Origin: Jacaranda mimosifolia
Taxonomy: Eukaryota; Streptophyta; Magnoliopsida; Lamiales; Bignoniaceae
Direction of reading: 5' to 3'
Length of the DNA stretch: 64,000 nt
Assembly: GCA_018894105.1 (NCBI GenBank)
Contig: CM032126.1
Span: forward strand, 28,060,391 to 28,124,390
Shown here: positions 36,441-48,768 of the stretch, piece by piece
How the letters are laid out: every line of letters starts with the position of its first letter
Numbering within the stretch: the first letter of the stretch is position 1
The notes under the pieces: generated by a model
What the model saw: the letters and a program-made list of their open reading frames with translations, nothing else
Told to the model about the DNA's origin: nothing
Database searches by the model: none
Position numbers and translations under genes: made by a program

Positions 36441-37140
36441 GATCAACTCTGGGTTAAATTGTTGGCTGCCAAATATCTCAAGAACAGTAGTTTCCTTGAA
36501 TGCTCCAAAGTTCACTAATATGCATCATAGGTATGGCAAGATATTTGTAAAATCAAGTCAACTATCACTAAAGGAGCTTGTTTTGAGGTTGGAGCTTTGT
36601 CTTCCATCCATATCTGGAAACAACCATGAATTCCCTCCTTACGAAGATTCATTCCTATGCCTAAGGATGGCAATCAAGAACTTTTGAACAGTGAGCACAA
36701 GGTCAAAGATTTGGTTGTTGAAGGGGGAAACGAATGGAACCTAAGTATTCTGGACAATCTTTTTGATCCGGCCTCTGTGGTTGCTATTCAGAAAATTCAT
36801 TTATCTCCTGTTCTTTCTCAAAAACTCTTGTGGATTCCCTTCAAGTCAGGGTGTTTCTCCACTAAGAGTGGGTACCTGTCAAATTTACAACATCGATTGC
36901 CACTTTGGGACCAATTCTTCTCAGTATTTCTCAAGAGAATTTGGGCTGCCAAGATTCATGCAAGACACAAGCTCCTATTATGGCGAATTGTAAATAATAT
37001 TCTTCCTACGTGGACTCATATCAACTTTCTTCCTCATCTTGGATGTTTCAGCTGCCCTATTTGTGAGGGAGAACATGAAGCTCTTGAACATTTATTCCTC
37101 CGATGTCCCTTTTCTAATGTTGTGTGGTTCAAATCTAAAT
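36441..37140 (+). pseudogene. LINE ORF2 zf-RVT domain
   Basis: The frame at 36657-37142 has WIPFKSGCFSTKSGY, KIHARHKLLLWRIVNNILPT and CFSCPICEGEHEALEHLFLR, with the conserved zinc ligands C-x2-C...H-x3-H. This is the reverse-transcriptase zinc-binding region following RT in plant L1 ORF2. The preceding 200 bp are the linker. Confidence 0.9.
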
Positions 37141-37950
37141 GAAGCTTTGGCATTTTCCCATTTAGAAATGAACCACTTAACAAATTTATTGGTCTTATTT
37201 TTTATAAGCATAGTGACATTTACATTAATGTTAAGATCTATGAGGAATTCCTGATTTTTTCTATTGTCATGTTTGATCTTATTTGGCGTAATCAAAATTG
37301 AATTTCTCATGGATTGGCAGGTTTGGATGTGCAGATTTTTATCCAACAAGCTGAAAGAATGACTACTGATCACTTACAAGCACAATATTCCAAGCACATC
37401 CTTGCTAAAAGCCTTACTGCTGAGTCTGAATGGAAGAAACCAAAGACCAGTTGCCTCAAAGTGAACTATGATGCAGCTTTTTGTGATGAATCTCCATGGT
37501 CTACTTTTATTGTCAGAAATGAAAATTGCACTATCCTCCATGTTGCTACTGCCCATCCATTTTGTGCTGATGCGTGTGTCGCAGAAGCAGTTGCTATTAG
37601 AGACGCATGCATGTTTTTGAACAGAAACAAAGTCAATCATGTTATTTTTGAAAGTGACTATTTGAGTGTTATTCAATCTATCTTGAATTGGAAAAATCAA
37701 GATTTTGGAAGATTCGCTCATTGATGGAGGAAATCCGTAAACTCTAGATTGGTTGGCCAAAGTGGAGATTCAAACATGTCAATCATAATGCAAATATGGC
37801 AGCACACAATCTTGCTAAATGGGCTAAGTCTTCTAGCTGGGCTGGTTTTGTTCATTTCTCATACTTACCAGCTAATGTTTTTTGTGATGGGGTTTTCCCC
37901 CTTTGTCTTGACAATGCTTTTGATTAATAATATTAATTTCATTGAATAAT
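37141..37950 (+). pseudogene. LINE ORF2 RNase H domain
   Basis: After a linker the reading frame gives CLKVNYDAAF (first catalytic D), AEAVAIRDACMFLN (E) and VIFESDYLSVIQSI (second D), as in plant RVT_3 RNase H. A frameshift near 37720 leads to a stretch with HNANMAAHNLAKWA, which includes the C-terminal conserved H/N region. The sequence ends a few codons before the poly(A) tail. RNase H is not present in all L1 lineages and helps place this in an RNase H-bearing plant clade. Confidence 0.9.
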
Positions 37951-37960
37951 AAAAAAAAAA

Positions 37961-39529
37961 GGTATGAGATTCTTACTTGTCCAAAACTAAAGGTAAACGC
38001 GACATGGACTAAACAAGGTGGTAGTTATAAGACAAAGAATTAAAACTTCCTAAGGCCAAAGTTTATCACTACTATGACGGATACGTTGACGCACAGAGTA
38101 TATTCATTCTTTAATTCATAAACTTTGGTATACAATTAACTGGATAAGCGCTTGATTTAGCATAAGCAAACGGAACAAAATAAACTGGATATATTTGATA
38201 AAATAACACAAGTAAATGGTTCAAATATTACCTTAAGATTGTTAGAAAAATTTAATTAAGATACTGTGTATGCTTGTACTTTGTGTAAATATATAATTAA
38301 AATATATACACGTATAAAATTATTTATTGAGTAAAGAAAATGAACAGAAAAGCCTACTTGAATGCAAGACCAAAATTATATTAGCCGAGGCTTGTTGCTC
38401 CAATAATCTCCTTAAGGTAATATTGCCCTCACATGGTGCTAGAAGGCTCCTGACAATTAATCTCCCAAGACACAATGGCTCTCCTTCGGTCTAAGGTAGC
38501 ACTCTAATAGAACGAAACTAGCGAACTTTTCTAACTTGGAACTCTTCTTTAATGGACAGTATATAAGTGTGCAATGTAGTCAGACAGAATGCTAGTATGT
38601 ATGCTTCTTTTTTTAGTGGTTTGGGTTGGTTCTAGGCACTCATATTTATAGTCGTGCAATGGAATTTTGTTGATGAGACATGATTCTTCACTAAAATCAT
38701 AATTCTTTCTTTTAAGAACACAACTATAGGATAAAATCCCGTAACTTACTCTTTTAATGAAGAGTTACAACTCCACTAAAGAATTAGGAGCTCAAGTCAT
38801 AGCTCTAGCTTTTGAGTTAACTTTTCTATAGCGGTGTGTTCATTGGGATACATTAAAAATAAACTTTAGCTATTTTATTTACACACTCGCACCCTTTTTT
38901 CCAACATGGATAGATTTGTTCTACCTACTAAAATGTCCTTAAATTATTTCTCAATTTAAACTCAATTTTCTTATTCAATTATTTGATTTTGACATATAAA
39001 TATGCCGAATTTTATAGGATATGAATGAGTTACATATTTATCCATCCTTTTGTGCAGGGATGCATGCATTTCAAGCATATATAAAGACCCACGCACGATT
39101 TGTGCTGAGTTATATGCTAATATTTTGTTCTAGCTTTTAAAATGAATGGTAAACTTACAAATTCTTGCATCGGCATGGCACAATTAAATTTTCTATTAAG
39201 CTTCTTAAAATATCTGATGATTAGGGAAGCTCAAAATCCGCAAAATGTAGCACAAATTCAATAAAGCCCATGCTTGGATGAATCGGGCTCGATTATTCAA
39301 ACCTAACCTAAATGCTTCAAAACCATCAAATGGAGCCACGTGGATAGCTAGGATCCATCCACCTCACCTAGCAAATACTAAACCAAGTATTACTATAAAT
39401 AGTACTGATATGGGGTGGCCCAAATACCTTGGCCTAAACCAAGCTGACCCAGAGACGTGGCGCTAGGCCCAGTCTTGCGTCTAAGGCCCATAGGAGCAAT
39501 CGTACTATTTAAAAGTTTGGAGATCTAAA
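37961..39529. other. Unassigned region
   Basis: AT-rich, with a GC-richer interval near 38380-38620 and 39260-39500. No domain recognised. Parts may be LTR or untranslated retroelement sequence, but no boundaries could be placed. Confidence 0.3.
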
Positions 39530-39538
39530 GGCAGTTAT

Positions 39539-40333
39539 TTGGAGATCGAAAAGTTTGCTCTAGCCCTCGTCACGTCGGCCAGAAAGCTACGACCCTACTT
39601 TCAATCCCATGCGATCGTGGTTCTAACAAATCAGCTGTTAAAGCGGGTGTTGTTGAAACCTGACACTTCAGGTCGACTCACTAAATGGGCTATCGAGCTC
39701 GGGGAATTCAACATCATATTTCAACCGCGGGCTGCCATAAAAGCACAAGTCTTAGCCGACTTCATCGGCGAAAGACTCAGCCTACCGACGCAGAATGTTG
39801 ACAACACCTTGGTATGGACCCTACATGTGGATGGATCAGCAACCACTTCAGGAGGCGAGATAGGTGTATCCCTCCATTCCCCACTTGCTGAGGAGTATGA
39901 TTTCGCAATAAAACTCGACTTCCTGATCACCAACAACGAAGCAGAATATGAGGCTCTCATCACAGGAATGCGCATGGCCACAACTCGCAGAGTCGAGCAG
40001 CTTGCAGCATTCATTGATTCTCAGCTGGTCGCAGAGCAGGTCGGGGGCAATTTTGAGGCGAAGGAGCTCAAAATGACCCAATACCTGTCAGAAGTAAAAC
40101 AATTACAGCAGTTGTTCAAGAGCTTCACCCTGAGCCAAGTCCCTCGAGCAGAGAATGAACGAGCAGACGTGCTCTTGAAGCTCTCTAGCTCGGCGAAGGG
40201 TACCAGAGAAAGGACCATAACATTTTTGGCAGCCGACAAACCTTGTGTTGGTGCCACCAATCAGAGCCTCGTCGGATGTATCAAAGAGACAACTCTCTCC
40301 TGGAAAGAGCCAATTAAACTTTACTTGAGATAA
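39539..40333 (+). pseudogene. Gypsy pol: RT end and dual RNase H
   Basis: 264 codons open. Residues 1-70 are the RT/RNase H connection (EIEKFALALVTSARKLRPYF, GRLTKWAIELGEFNI). From about residue 92 a second RNase H begins with LHVDGSATTSGGEIG (catalytic D), NNEAEYEALITGM (E), IDSQLVAEQ (D) and ENERADVLLKL (D), so its active-site residues are intact. Two RNase H modules in series are the signature of Tat-type gypsy elements. The upstream RT catalytic core is missing. Confidence 0.9.
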
Positions 40334-41560
40334 GGTACCCTGCCTACCGACGACAAGGAGGCCCGCAGACTCAGAGGCCTGGCAGCTAAGTTTGCGCTAG
40401 ATGAGCATGGACAACTATATAGGAGGTCGATATCGGGACCTCCACTGAGGTGTCTAGAACTCGATGAGGTGAACAAAGTATTGCGGGAGATACATGCCGG
40501 CATCTGCGGCAACCATTCTGGAGGCCAATCTTTAGCACACAAGGTTGTCCGTTATGATTATTTTTGGCCGACTTTATTGCAGGACTCAGTTGACTTCACT
40601 AGAAAATGCCCGTCGTGCCAGATCCACTCGAACATTCAGCACCAACCAGTTACATCGATGATCAACGTTCAAATCACCTGGCCATTCGACCAGTGGGGGA
40701 TTGACATAGTGGGATCTCTCCCAAAGACTTCAGGCCAGCGTAAGTTTATTATAGTAGCGGCGAGTACTTTACTAAATGGGTAGAAGCCAAAGAAGTTCGA
40801 AGATCACCGATGCAGCCATTAAAAATTTCATTTGGAAAAATATAATCTGTCAATTTGGGTTGCCTAAGGTCTTAATCTCAGATAATGGCACTCAGTTTCA
40901 GAGCAGGAACACGAGGAAGTGGTGCGAGACCTTGGGAATCGCCCAACACTTCACTTCGGTGGGGAACCCCCAGTCTAATGGCCAGACCGAGGTCACAAAT
41001 AGAATTGTTCTCGACCACCTCAAGACTTAAATAGCAGGGACAGGAGCCAGTTGGACAGACGACCTCCCAGAGGTGCTTTGGGCTTACAGAACGACAACCC
41101 GAACAGCTACGGGCCGCAGCCCATACAACATAGTCTACGGGTCCGAGGCAGTAATACCGTCTGAGCTGATTCAGCATATAGCTCGGGTGATCCACTATAA
41201 CCCGATCACAAATGTATCGGAGAGGACTCTGGATCTAGTCACTGTCGACGAGCAGCGTCACGTAGTCTACAACACAATGCAGCGATATTGATCAAAAATG
41301 GCGGAAAGCTATAACAGGACAGTAGTGGAAAATGGCGGAATGCTATAACAGGATAGTAGTTGGCGACCTCGTTCTCAAGAAAGTGAAAGTGTCAAAAAAA
41401 GTCAAAAAACTTGACCCAAAATGGGAGGGACCTTACTTAGTGGTTAAAGTGTAAAAAAACAACGCCTATTGGCTAGCGGATGCATCAGGCCATGAACTAC
41501 CTCGACCTTGGAATGCAGTAAATTTGAAAAAAAAAATTATGTAAAGGGCCGTTGGCACCC
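40334..41560 (+). pseudogene. Gypsy integrase
   Basis: The HHCC zinc region is at 40469-40620 (HAGICGNHSGG...KCPSC). The core has D in WGIDIVGSLP, D in LISDNGTQF and E in NPQSNGQTEVTNR, a complete DDE. A frameshift lies near 40770 and stops near 41030. LWAYRTTTRTATGRSPY and the C-terminal LDPKWEGPYLVVKV-type text (with a stop) follow, ending in a LPRPWNAVNLKK-like motif at about 41520. The enzyme is broken but retains every family motif. Confidence 0.88.
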
Positions 41561-41631
41561 ATTGTATCTCTCCACCGAAATAAAATTATGGCATGTTCAA
41601 ACTGCATGAAACTTGCAGAATCTCCCAAGCA

Positions 41632-41930
41632 GTTGACCCCGTAGTCAACAAAATAGGCTTTCCGTCGCTAAGTCGAGGCCTATGAGCCAAGACCAAACAG
41701 TCGACCTCGTAGTCGACAAAACAGGCTTTTCGCTGCTAAGTCGAGGCCTATGGGCCAAGACCAAACAGTCGACCCCGTAGTCGACAAAACAGGCTTTTCG
41801 CCCCTAAGTCGAAGCCCATGAGCCAAGACCAAGTAGTCGACCCCGTAGTCGACAAAATAGGCGTTCCGCCGCTAAGTCGAGGCCTATGAGCCAAGACCGA
41901 GCAGTCGACCCCGAAGTCGACAAAATAGGT
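41632..41930 (+). repeat. 68-bp tandem repeat array in gypsy 3' region
   Basis: Four full units and a partial fifth, starting at about 41632, 41699, 41767, 41835 and 41903. Each contains CAGTCGACCCCGTAGTCGAC, then AGGCTTTTCGCCGCTAAGTC and GGCCTATGAGCCAAGACC. It lies between integrase and the antisense ORF. Retand-type elements are known for amplified tandem repeats in this position. Each unit holds a GTCGAC...GTCGAC inverted pair. Confidence 0.92.
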
Positions 41931-42376
41931 TTTCATACCGCCAAGTCAAGATAATCCAGCCAAGGCTAGACAGTCGACTAAATAAGGCTAACTATTATGC
42001 CTGCGTATTAATCACTATTTACTCGACGTGGACCAAGAATGAATTTCGCAAAATACAACATCATTTATTCGACGAGGGCCATGAACGAATGTTACTTGAT
42101 ACGCTTACGAGCATTCGCCCAAGAATTTCAATACACAGGATAATAATCACTGCAGTTAATACCTGTTAAATAACATGCTCATTAATGGGAATAACTTATA
42201 CCAAAAGCAAAAATAACCATCGTTGAACATGGAACAATAAAAATAACCATTCATCCATCAGCATTTGAAAGCCTCATCGAGGTATAAAAATCACAAATCG
42301 TTTAAAAGCCTCATCGAGGCATATACATCCCTTCTAAAAAACTACAGAAAAGGGCAATGAGAATAAATGATCAAGC

Positions 42377-45179
42377 CTAGCTAGAGCTGGCAATTTCCTC
42401 AAAATGAGGGCCGACCTCCTCGCTAGGAGGAGCAGCAGTAGGCGCAGGCTCAGGCAAAGCCACGAAAATAGGGACAACAGCAGTTGCTGGTCGAGAAAGG
42501 CCGGCAGCATCTTGTAAGAATTGCTGTTCAGGAATTGGGAAATATACAGCGGCATCAACTGTCCCTTCCGACACTTCGAAGGCAAAATCGCCTGCAAACT
42601 CAAACTCCCTGGCGACGGCCTTCAGCCTTCTCTTGACTTCGGCCCGCCTTCTTTCTTCTTCAGTCAGTTCGACCTCCGGCGTGCCTTCTACCCCTGCGGC
42701 CTCGACGATCGGTCCCTCGGCATTGCCCTCTCCCTCGGGGTAAGGTCGCAGCTGCTCGTCGAACAAATGGCTTATGCGCAACCGGTGTTCAGGTCGAAAG
42801 CTGTAGCCCAAAAACTGCAACTGCTTAACGGCCTTCTCGAATGAGCTCCGGGTGTCGTCGAGAGCAAGAACGACATTGGCATCCTGGAATGCAGAACCTA
42901 ACATGAATTGTTGCACAGCCTCCCGACGTACCAGCGACAGTATCCTGTTGAACTCAGTCCGGGCCTCCGCTTGACCTGCATTCCGGCCTGCAGATCGACT
43001 GGAATCATAACCGACCTGTAGATCCAACTGCAGCTTTTTCACCAGCACGTCCATTTTGGTCCTCTCCTTGACGCCAGGATCACCTGCTCATCCTTTTGCT
43101 CAAGGTCTTTGGTTAGTTGCCCCATTTGTCTCTGCAGCTTCTCGACTCTCATCTGCGAAGACTCGAGCTGAGACTTCAGAGTCTCCGTGTCCCCTCCGGC
43201 CTCCAGCTGCTCCCGATCAGCCAGGGCCAGCTCCGACCGCCGGTAAAAGTTGTAGCCCAGTTGCCTGACCTGAAAGATGAAAGCCATCAGATACTCGACT
43301 AGATAGCAATGATTAGACCTGGCAAAATTCAACCCGTACTCGTGGGTACCCAAAAAATTACGGGTAATGGGTCTTGTTTTTTCCACCCAAAAAATTACGG
43401 GTAATTTTACCCATACCCAATTTACCCGCTGCTTTTTGGCCCGGCCCACGAGTACCCGTATTTATAAATATATATTTTATATTTATAACAAATTAAATTA
43501 AAAATTATATCATAAAATAAAATCCTAAATAACAAAAATCCCTTCCCAAAAACATGGATGCAATATCTTCTTCCACAAGGACAACAATGTTCGACTGATA
43601 TTTAAACTTTCAATTCAAAAAACTTTTGGCATGTAATGGATTTAAATTTAAACTTTTGAATGTGATGTACTTTAAATTTGGTAGACTTTGAATATTTAAG
43701 TTGTAAGTTTTAAACTATAATATTATTAATGTGCTTTAAGTATTTGTTCAATTTAATGTTTGGAATTTGTAGTTTTTTTTCGTTTTATTTAGTTAAAATT
43801 TGAGTAACATCATGTAAGTCACAAGTTGGATATTAATTTACCTCTAAATGTAAAAAAATAATTTTTTTTTTTTTTTTGGGTACCCACGGGTTACTTGTTA
43901 CCCGTGAGGATGGGTAACGGGTCCTTTACTTCGTACCCAATAAAAAATGGGTAAATTTACTCGTGGGTAAATTTACCCAACCCGTTGTTACCCGTGATTG
44001 GGTTACCCACGGGTACCTAATTGCCAGGTCTAGCAATGAAACAAAAATAAAAGTAGGGAACTCTACCATGTTGGCATGATAAGCCAACTCTCGAAGAGCC
44101 ACGTCCTGGCTCAGTCCCATGATCCTCCTCTGGTTAGCCATGAACTGACCTGCCAGTAAGACCTTCAGAGGAGCGACCCCTGTAGGCCCCGTAGTGTCTA
44201 TGCACAAGGAATTATGCACGACAGGACTCGGCTCTGCCCCGAATCGAGGAGAGGGGAATTTTGGTAAGTTGAACAGTATCTCATCCCCTCGATCCCCAAA
44301 AAGATCGTTCCCGATCGGTGGCCCCGACCCCGCTGTTTTGCCTTTTCCCTTTCTGGCAATAGCTTTCTTCGGTGCAGGCCCTTCCTGCTCCACCATGGCT
44401 CGCTTGCCCCAACCCGCGGGGCTGTCGCCTACGCCCACCAGCTGTCGACCAGGTGACGGCGTCGGAGAAGGAGTTGGCGTTACGACCTCCGGGCGTGGCT
44501 GCGGCTGCTCAATGAGCCGCCAGACCCTATCGTCGCTGTTTATTTCTCTCTGCTCTTGCCAGAGCCTCTGTCCTCGATCTGTTCATGATACCTACGCGAT
44601 CTGCCGAGTAGAAAATTAACAACAGTCAAAAACCATAACAACAACAAAAAAGCAACAAAATTACAAGAAACGCTGGCTACCTAGCCGATCATTCGCTGGC
44701 AAATCTAACGGAGCCATCGATAATCCAACCAACACTAAATATCTCTCCTCGATAAAAATCGAGGCTTCCATCTGGCCAAATTCGACCAGGTCCCGAACAA
44801 AGGTGTTTGGCTAGGTCGGGGTAAGGTTCCCCAACATGTCGACATGTCCTCTCCACTAGTCCCGTGGAATATTGAAACCCCCTGCCACTCTAACAAACAT
44901 GTACCGTTTTTTTCATTCTTGCCCATATGAAGAAGCAAGGGCTACGAGGAATTTACGGCGTGGTCGAGCGGTTAAATAATAGAAGCCCGACTCGTCGGCG
45001 CTACCCGACTTGCGAGACATGGGTAGATGAAAAAGATTGGAAATTTTTTTGAAGCTAGCGGGCTGATTGAATAAATGCATCAAAACAATAAAGCTACAAA
45101 CAGTAGAGAAACAATTGGGCAGCAGTTGAGTTATACACACTTGGAGACCCCTAAGCAAATTACTAATCACCCCTTGCAC
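42377..45179 (-). pseudogene. Antisense extra ORF of Tat-type element
   Basis: Minus-strand exons: 45179-44700 (FYYLTARPRRKFLVALASSY, then RYMFVRVAGGFNIPRD in another frame), 44438-44067, 43269-43040 and 43054-42377. A predicted intron 44066-43270 has a GTAGAG donor and a TTTCAG acceptor, and splicing keeps frame (HANM to VRQLGYNF). The middle exon ends in a coiled-coil-like stretch (LESSQMRVEKLQRQMGQLTK). The last exon is charged, with an acidic/proline-rich tail (LPEPAPTAAPPSEEV). A 1-nt frameshift lies near 43050. Such antisense ORFs downstream of pol are known in Tat elements; the protein's role is not established. The 5' end is cut by the inverted duplication. Confidence 0.75.
43314..44032. 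mobile_element. Non-autonomous hAT element in antisense-ORF intron
   Basis: A 719-bp element with perfect 12-bp termini TAGACCTGGCAA and TTGCCAGGTCTA. It is flanked by GCAATGAT (43306-43313) and GCAATGAA (44033-44040), an 8-bp duplication with one difference. Subterminal parts reiterate GGGTACCC, GGGTAA and TTACCC motifs on both sides. No coding sequence. It lies wholly inside the predicted intron of the antisense ORF. Confidence 0.93.
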
Positions 45180-45287
45180 GAGGGTAATAGGAAATATTCA
45201 ATAAGAAGTATATCCAAAAACTTAACCCAATTGCAGCAGCCCGGAAAGTAAAGGCTAAAGAGGGACTCACAGCGAGATCAGTTGTTC

Positions 45288-45297
45288 TCCCACATCG
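45288..45297 (+). promoter_or_regulatory. USE of left U6 gene
   Basis: TCCCACATCG, matching the plant upstream sequence element of snRNA genes. The 24-bp spacing to the TATA box is the pol III arrangement. Confidence 0.92.
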
Positions 45298-45321
45298 AGA
45301 GAACTGCGTTATATTCTCCAG

Positions 45322-45330
45322 TTTATATAA
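45322..45330 (+). promoter_or_regulatory. TATA box of left U6 gene
   Basis: TTTATATAA ending 22 bp before the U6 first base, the usual plant pol III spacing. Confidence 0.92.
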
Positions 45331-45352
45331 TGCAGCGTGATAAGTATCATTC

Positions 45353-45372
45353 GTCCCTTCGGGGACATCCGA

Positions 45373-45404
<32 letters not shown>

Positions 45405-45454
45405 GGCCCCTGCGCAAGGATGACACGCATAAATCGAGAAATGGTCCAAATTTT
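45353..45454 (+). ncRNA. U6: U6 spliceosomal snRNA (left copy, canonical)
   Basis: 102 nt starting GTCCCTTCGGGGACATCC and ending TGGTCCAAATTTT, followed by a T run that serves as the pol III terminator. It contains the ACAGAGA box (ATACAGAGAAGATTAGCA), which pairs with the 5' splice site, and the AGC triad region involved in U2/U4 pairing and catalysis. The sequence agrees with the conserved plant U6. The USE and TATA are correctly spaced upstream. It lies in the left arm of the inverted duplication next to the truncated gypsy element. Likely transcribed. Confidence 0.97.
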
Positions 45455-47226
45455 TTTTTCGAAGTTTTCCATTTCCAATGATGTTTTTCCTTCTTACCCC
45501 TGCATTTTTCAGATTCATCAGTCGGACTAAAGTGTTTTAGATATTGATTGAGGTTCGTCTCGGTAGGAACTTCATTTATCGGCTTCTGCGTGTTCATATT
45601 ATGGCATTTTTCGGACATATGGAGCCATGATTGTCTTGTGTGCTTTAATGGGATTTAGATATTATACTTTGGGCTTGTGCGGAATCTTGAGATTTTAATT
45701 CTTTGATTTTCTTTTCTGTTGTTGTTTTACCTGATGGAGTGTTTTTGTTTTTTTTTTTTTAATATCTTTTCTCTTTTGATGTTTTTCCTTTTTACCAGTG
45801 TATTTCTGGGATCATTCGGGATCCAGGATTGAGGCGTTCTGGAGTTCTTGTCGATGGGAACTGCATTTATCCACTTTTGGGTGTTCATATTATGTTCTTT
45901 CCGGGATGTATGGAGCTATAGGTTGAGTCAAGATTGTTCATCTTTTTGTGCTTCTGGGATTTAGATGTCATACTTGGATTTGTACTGAATCTTGAAATTT
46001 TAATTTCTTTGATATCACTCTATTGATAATTCTACTCTCCAGGACCATTGTAATCTAATTTTTTATGGTATTCTAGTGTCCAAAATTATCTTAACGCACA
46101 AACTAGAAGCAGCTCTGCATTTTTGGATGTAGATAATGGAGTATTATTTATTAATAGCATCTTAAAAAATATTTTATCAACTTTCGAATAAAAATTTACA
46201 GATAATTTCTTATAAATTGACCCGTTAAGATATACATTATCACTAAAAGTACCTTCCGGGTATCCATCATACAATATTGTAAAGTTCCTATTCTTGTCAA
46301 CTATATTAATGAAATACCATAATGTTAAACTACATATATTATGGCTTAAATTTAGTAATTATGTATAATATCATACTTAAAATATTTTAATATTAAAATT
46401 AAAAGCCCTTAATGTCATAATATTCAAGATGCTACTTGCTTCAAATTAGTTATCTATTATTACCATACAAAATATCACTTTGCTGTATAAATTCGAACGT
46501 AATTACGTGAGTAGTTTTATGCAAGTATTAAGACACACATGATAAAATTTAATTTTAATTTATTTTATATAAATAATACTCATCGTTTCCATTTTTAGAT
46601 AAACTAGTGGTCATCGCACGCGGTTTCCACGCACATAAAATCCATTTAAATAAACCATATTTTGTTTTCTGAAAACTTTTCATTCGATATAATAAAACTT
46701 AATTGATAAATTACATAACAATAAAAATTTTGCCACCGTGATGCAATTAAAATGTCACATAAAATTCAATAGCAAAGTTACTCATTAAATTAAAAATTAT
46801 ATCAATATGTAACAAATAAATACAATTATGTAATTTTTCTGGTCATAAGAAAATTACATTATCCAACTCAAGGAGCAAATGAAAATGCAATAAGTTAACA
46901 ATGCAACATTGTTAATGAAATCAATAATAAATAAATAAAAAGTCAAACAACGCGTACAACCCCAAGATAAAACAATAAAAATGTCAAAAATTGATCTCTA
47001 TTTGTTTATAAATATTATAGGAAAAGCTCTACCAATAAGTTCTTTCCTTCCTTCAAAGCAGCTGCATATACTCACTTGAATTTTGCAAAAGCCTAAAATT
47101 CCAACACAATCCCAAGTAAATCAGTTATCATTCAATAGTTCATTAGAAAATATTATAATACACATCATTCGTAATTTGTAGAATCAAATGTAGTATTGTT
47201 ACTTGTGGTAGAAAATTTTAAGAATA
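45455..47226. other. U6 downstream flank, non-coding
   Basis: Duplicated in the right arm (55366-57138). AT-rich. Reading frames present in both arms (such as 46086-46274) are explained by the duplication and have no recognised domain. The U6 terminator T run is at 45451-45459. Confidence 0.5.
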
Positions 47227-48768
47227 CGCTACTAGAAAAATTACTTATTGAGACACATTATAAGTGACATTTTTTGAAAAATGTCCCAATAACTTCTTTA
47301 TTTAGACACTTGTTACAAAAGTGTCTCTACACTTAATAATTTAGTTTTTTATTATGACACTTCTTGAAAAGTATCTTATTAACATATTTTATTGAGAAAA
47401 AGTGTCTCATTTTTATCTACTATTTATATTCTATCATGGTACTTTTGTTAATAAATTTTTATAGAGACATCTTTTTTAAAGTGTCAAATAGTTGATATTT
47501 ATAAACATAAAAAAGAATAAAAAATATGGAATATTTGGCACCTATTCCCCAAAACTTCACCAAGTCTGGCGCAAATTTCTTCTTCCTTTCTCCTCACTTG
47601 TCAATACACGCCCAAATACTCTCCAAACACACCCAACCCACAAAGAGAGAAACCACTTTCTATTCCAAATCTTCAAAGACCAGGTAAGGATTCGCCCTAT
47701 CTTCAAAGTCAACGTCATCGGAGAGAGCAAACTCTGGTATATTTTTTCTCTCGATTGCATGCGTGCCCACACACACTCACTCACTCGTTTATAAAATAGA
47801 TTCTAGGTTTTGTGGGTAAAGATGAATAGGTATTCTACACTAAGTTTTGTCGATTTTTTGGTTTATTTTTCTATGATCTATGCTAGAGAGGACAACCAAT
47901 TCAATTTTCTACAAAGACTAGTTTTATATGATCTTTTTCTAGGTTACAGAGAAGTTGTAAGAGGGGCAAAACCAATGGAATTTTTCCCAGAAATGGGAAT
48001 TTTTTGGTTTTCTATTATTCTGATACTATCGTTCATACATTATGGATACTATTTTTTTTTAATGTGTTGAGGTGCTTGCCCTACGATTGCTTGTTGTTTT
48101 TGTTGATTTTATCGGCTTATTGATGTTTATTAGTTTGTATTTATGTTTTTTATTAGTTGGGGTTATATCCTCTGGGAACAAAATGAGTCTGTGTTTTGAG
48201 TATGTCTTTTGTTAAAAATTGATTTGCTCTTGAAAAATTGTCCATTTGACAATAACTTTTTCTTCTTAAATGTAGGCTGAAAAAGAGACAGACGAGGTGT
48301 ATGCACAAATAACACTGATGCATGAATTAGATGTAAATTCAATTCCCCAATCCTGTACTTGTAAATTTGTTTTTATCATATTGATTTGAACACTTCTTTG
48401 CTCTTTGAATTTATATGCAAGTTCTGTTGTCTCCTTTTTCCTGAATGCTTATGGGGTGGTCTTTGGCAAACACTAGTTCTGGATCTAGTGTGGAAGTAGA
48501 TTGATTATATATGCAAATAGACTGATCTATATAATAATATAGATATTATTTAGGAAATCTAAAAGAAAAAAAGAAAAAAAAAAGAAAATGAACTTTGGCC
48601 TCTATTAGTCCTCTTACTAACAGAGGCCAAGGCCAAAGTTTGGCCTCTTTCAAATATATATATATAGTATATATTTATATATATATTTATATATATGGTG
48701 TATATGTAATAAGTATCTTATATATATATTTGAAAAAAAAAGTGGGGTTGAGCTCTCCTTTGTTTGCT

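Larger units (their letters stand above)
32960..37960 (+). mobile_element. L1-type LINE with RNase H, degenerate
   Basis: ORF1 with DUF4283 and a zinc knuckle is followed by endonuclease, RT, zf-RVT and RNase H domains in the order of plant L1 LINEs. The element ends in a poly(A) stretch (37951-37960). Many stops and frameshifts are present. The region between endonuclease and RT is shortened by a large internal deletion. The 5' limit is approximate, and no target duplication was found. Confidence 0.9.
39530..45184 (+). mobile_element. Tat-lineage Ty3/gypsy element, 5' truncated
   Basis: From left to right: end of RT/first RNase H, second RNase H, integrase, a 68-bp tandem repeat array, and an antisense extra ORF. 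It is cut off at 45185 by the inverted duplication. Tandem RNase H domains and an extra ORF downstream of pol are typical of the Tat group (Retand/Ogre relatives). gag, protease, most of RT and both LTRs are absent from the window. The sequence is distinctly GC-richer than its surroundings. Confidence 0.88.
45185..48767 (+). repeat. Left arm of large inverted duplication
   Basis: Reverse complement of 52914-57408, apart from scattered substitutions and a ~0.92-kb insertion in the right arm. It carries the U6 gene, ~1.8 kb of flank and the first ~1.5 kb of a CACTA element. The outer edge is TAATAGGAAATATTC (45185) against its complement ending at 57408. The inner edge falls just after GAGCTCTCCTTT. 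Confidence 0.93.
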
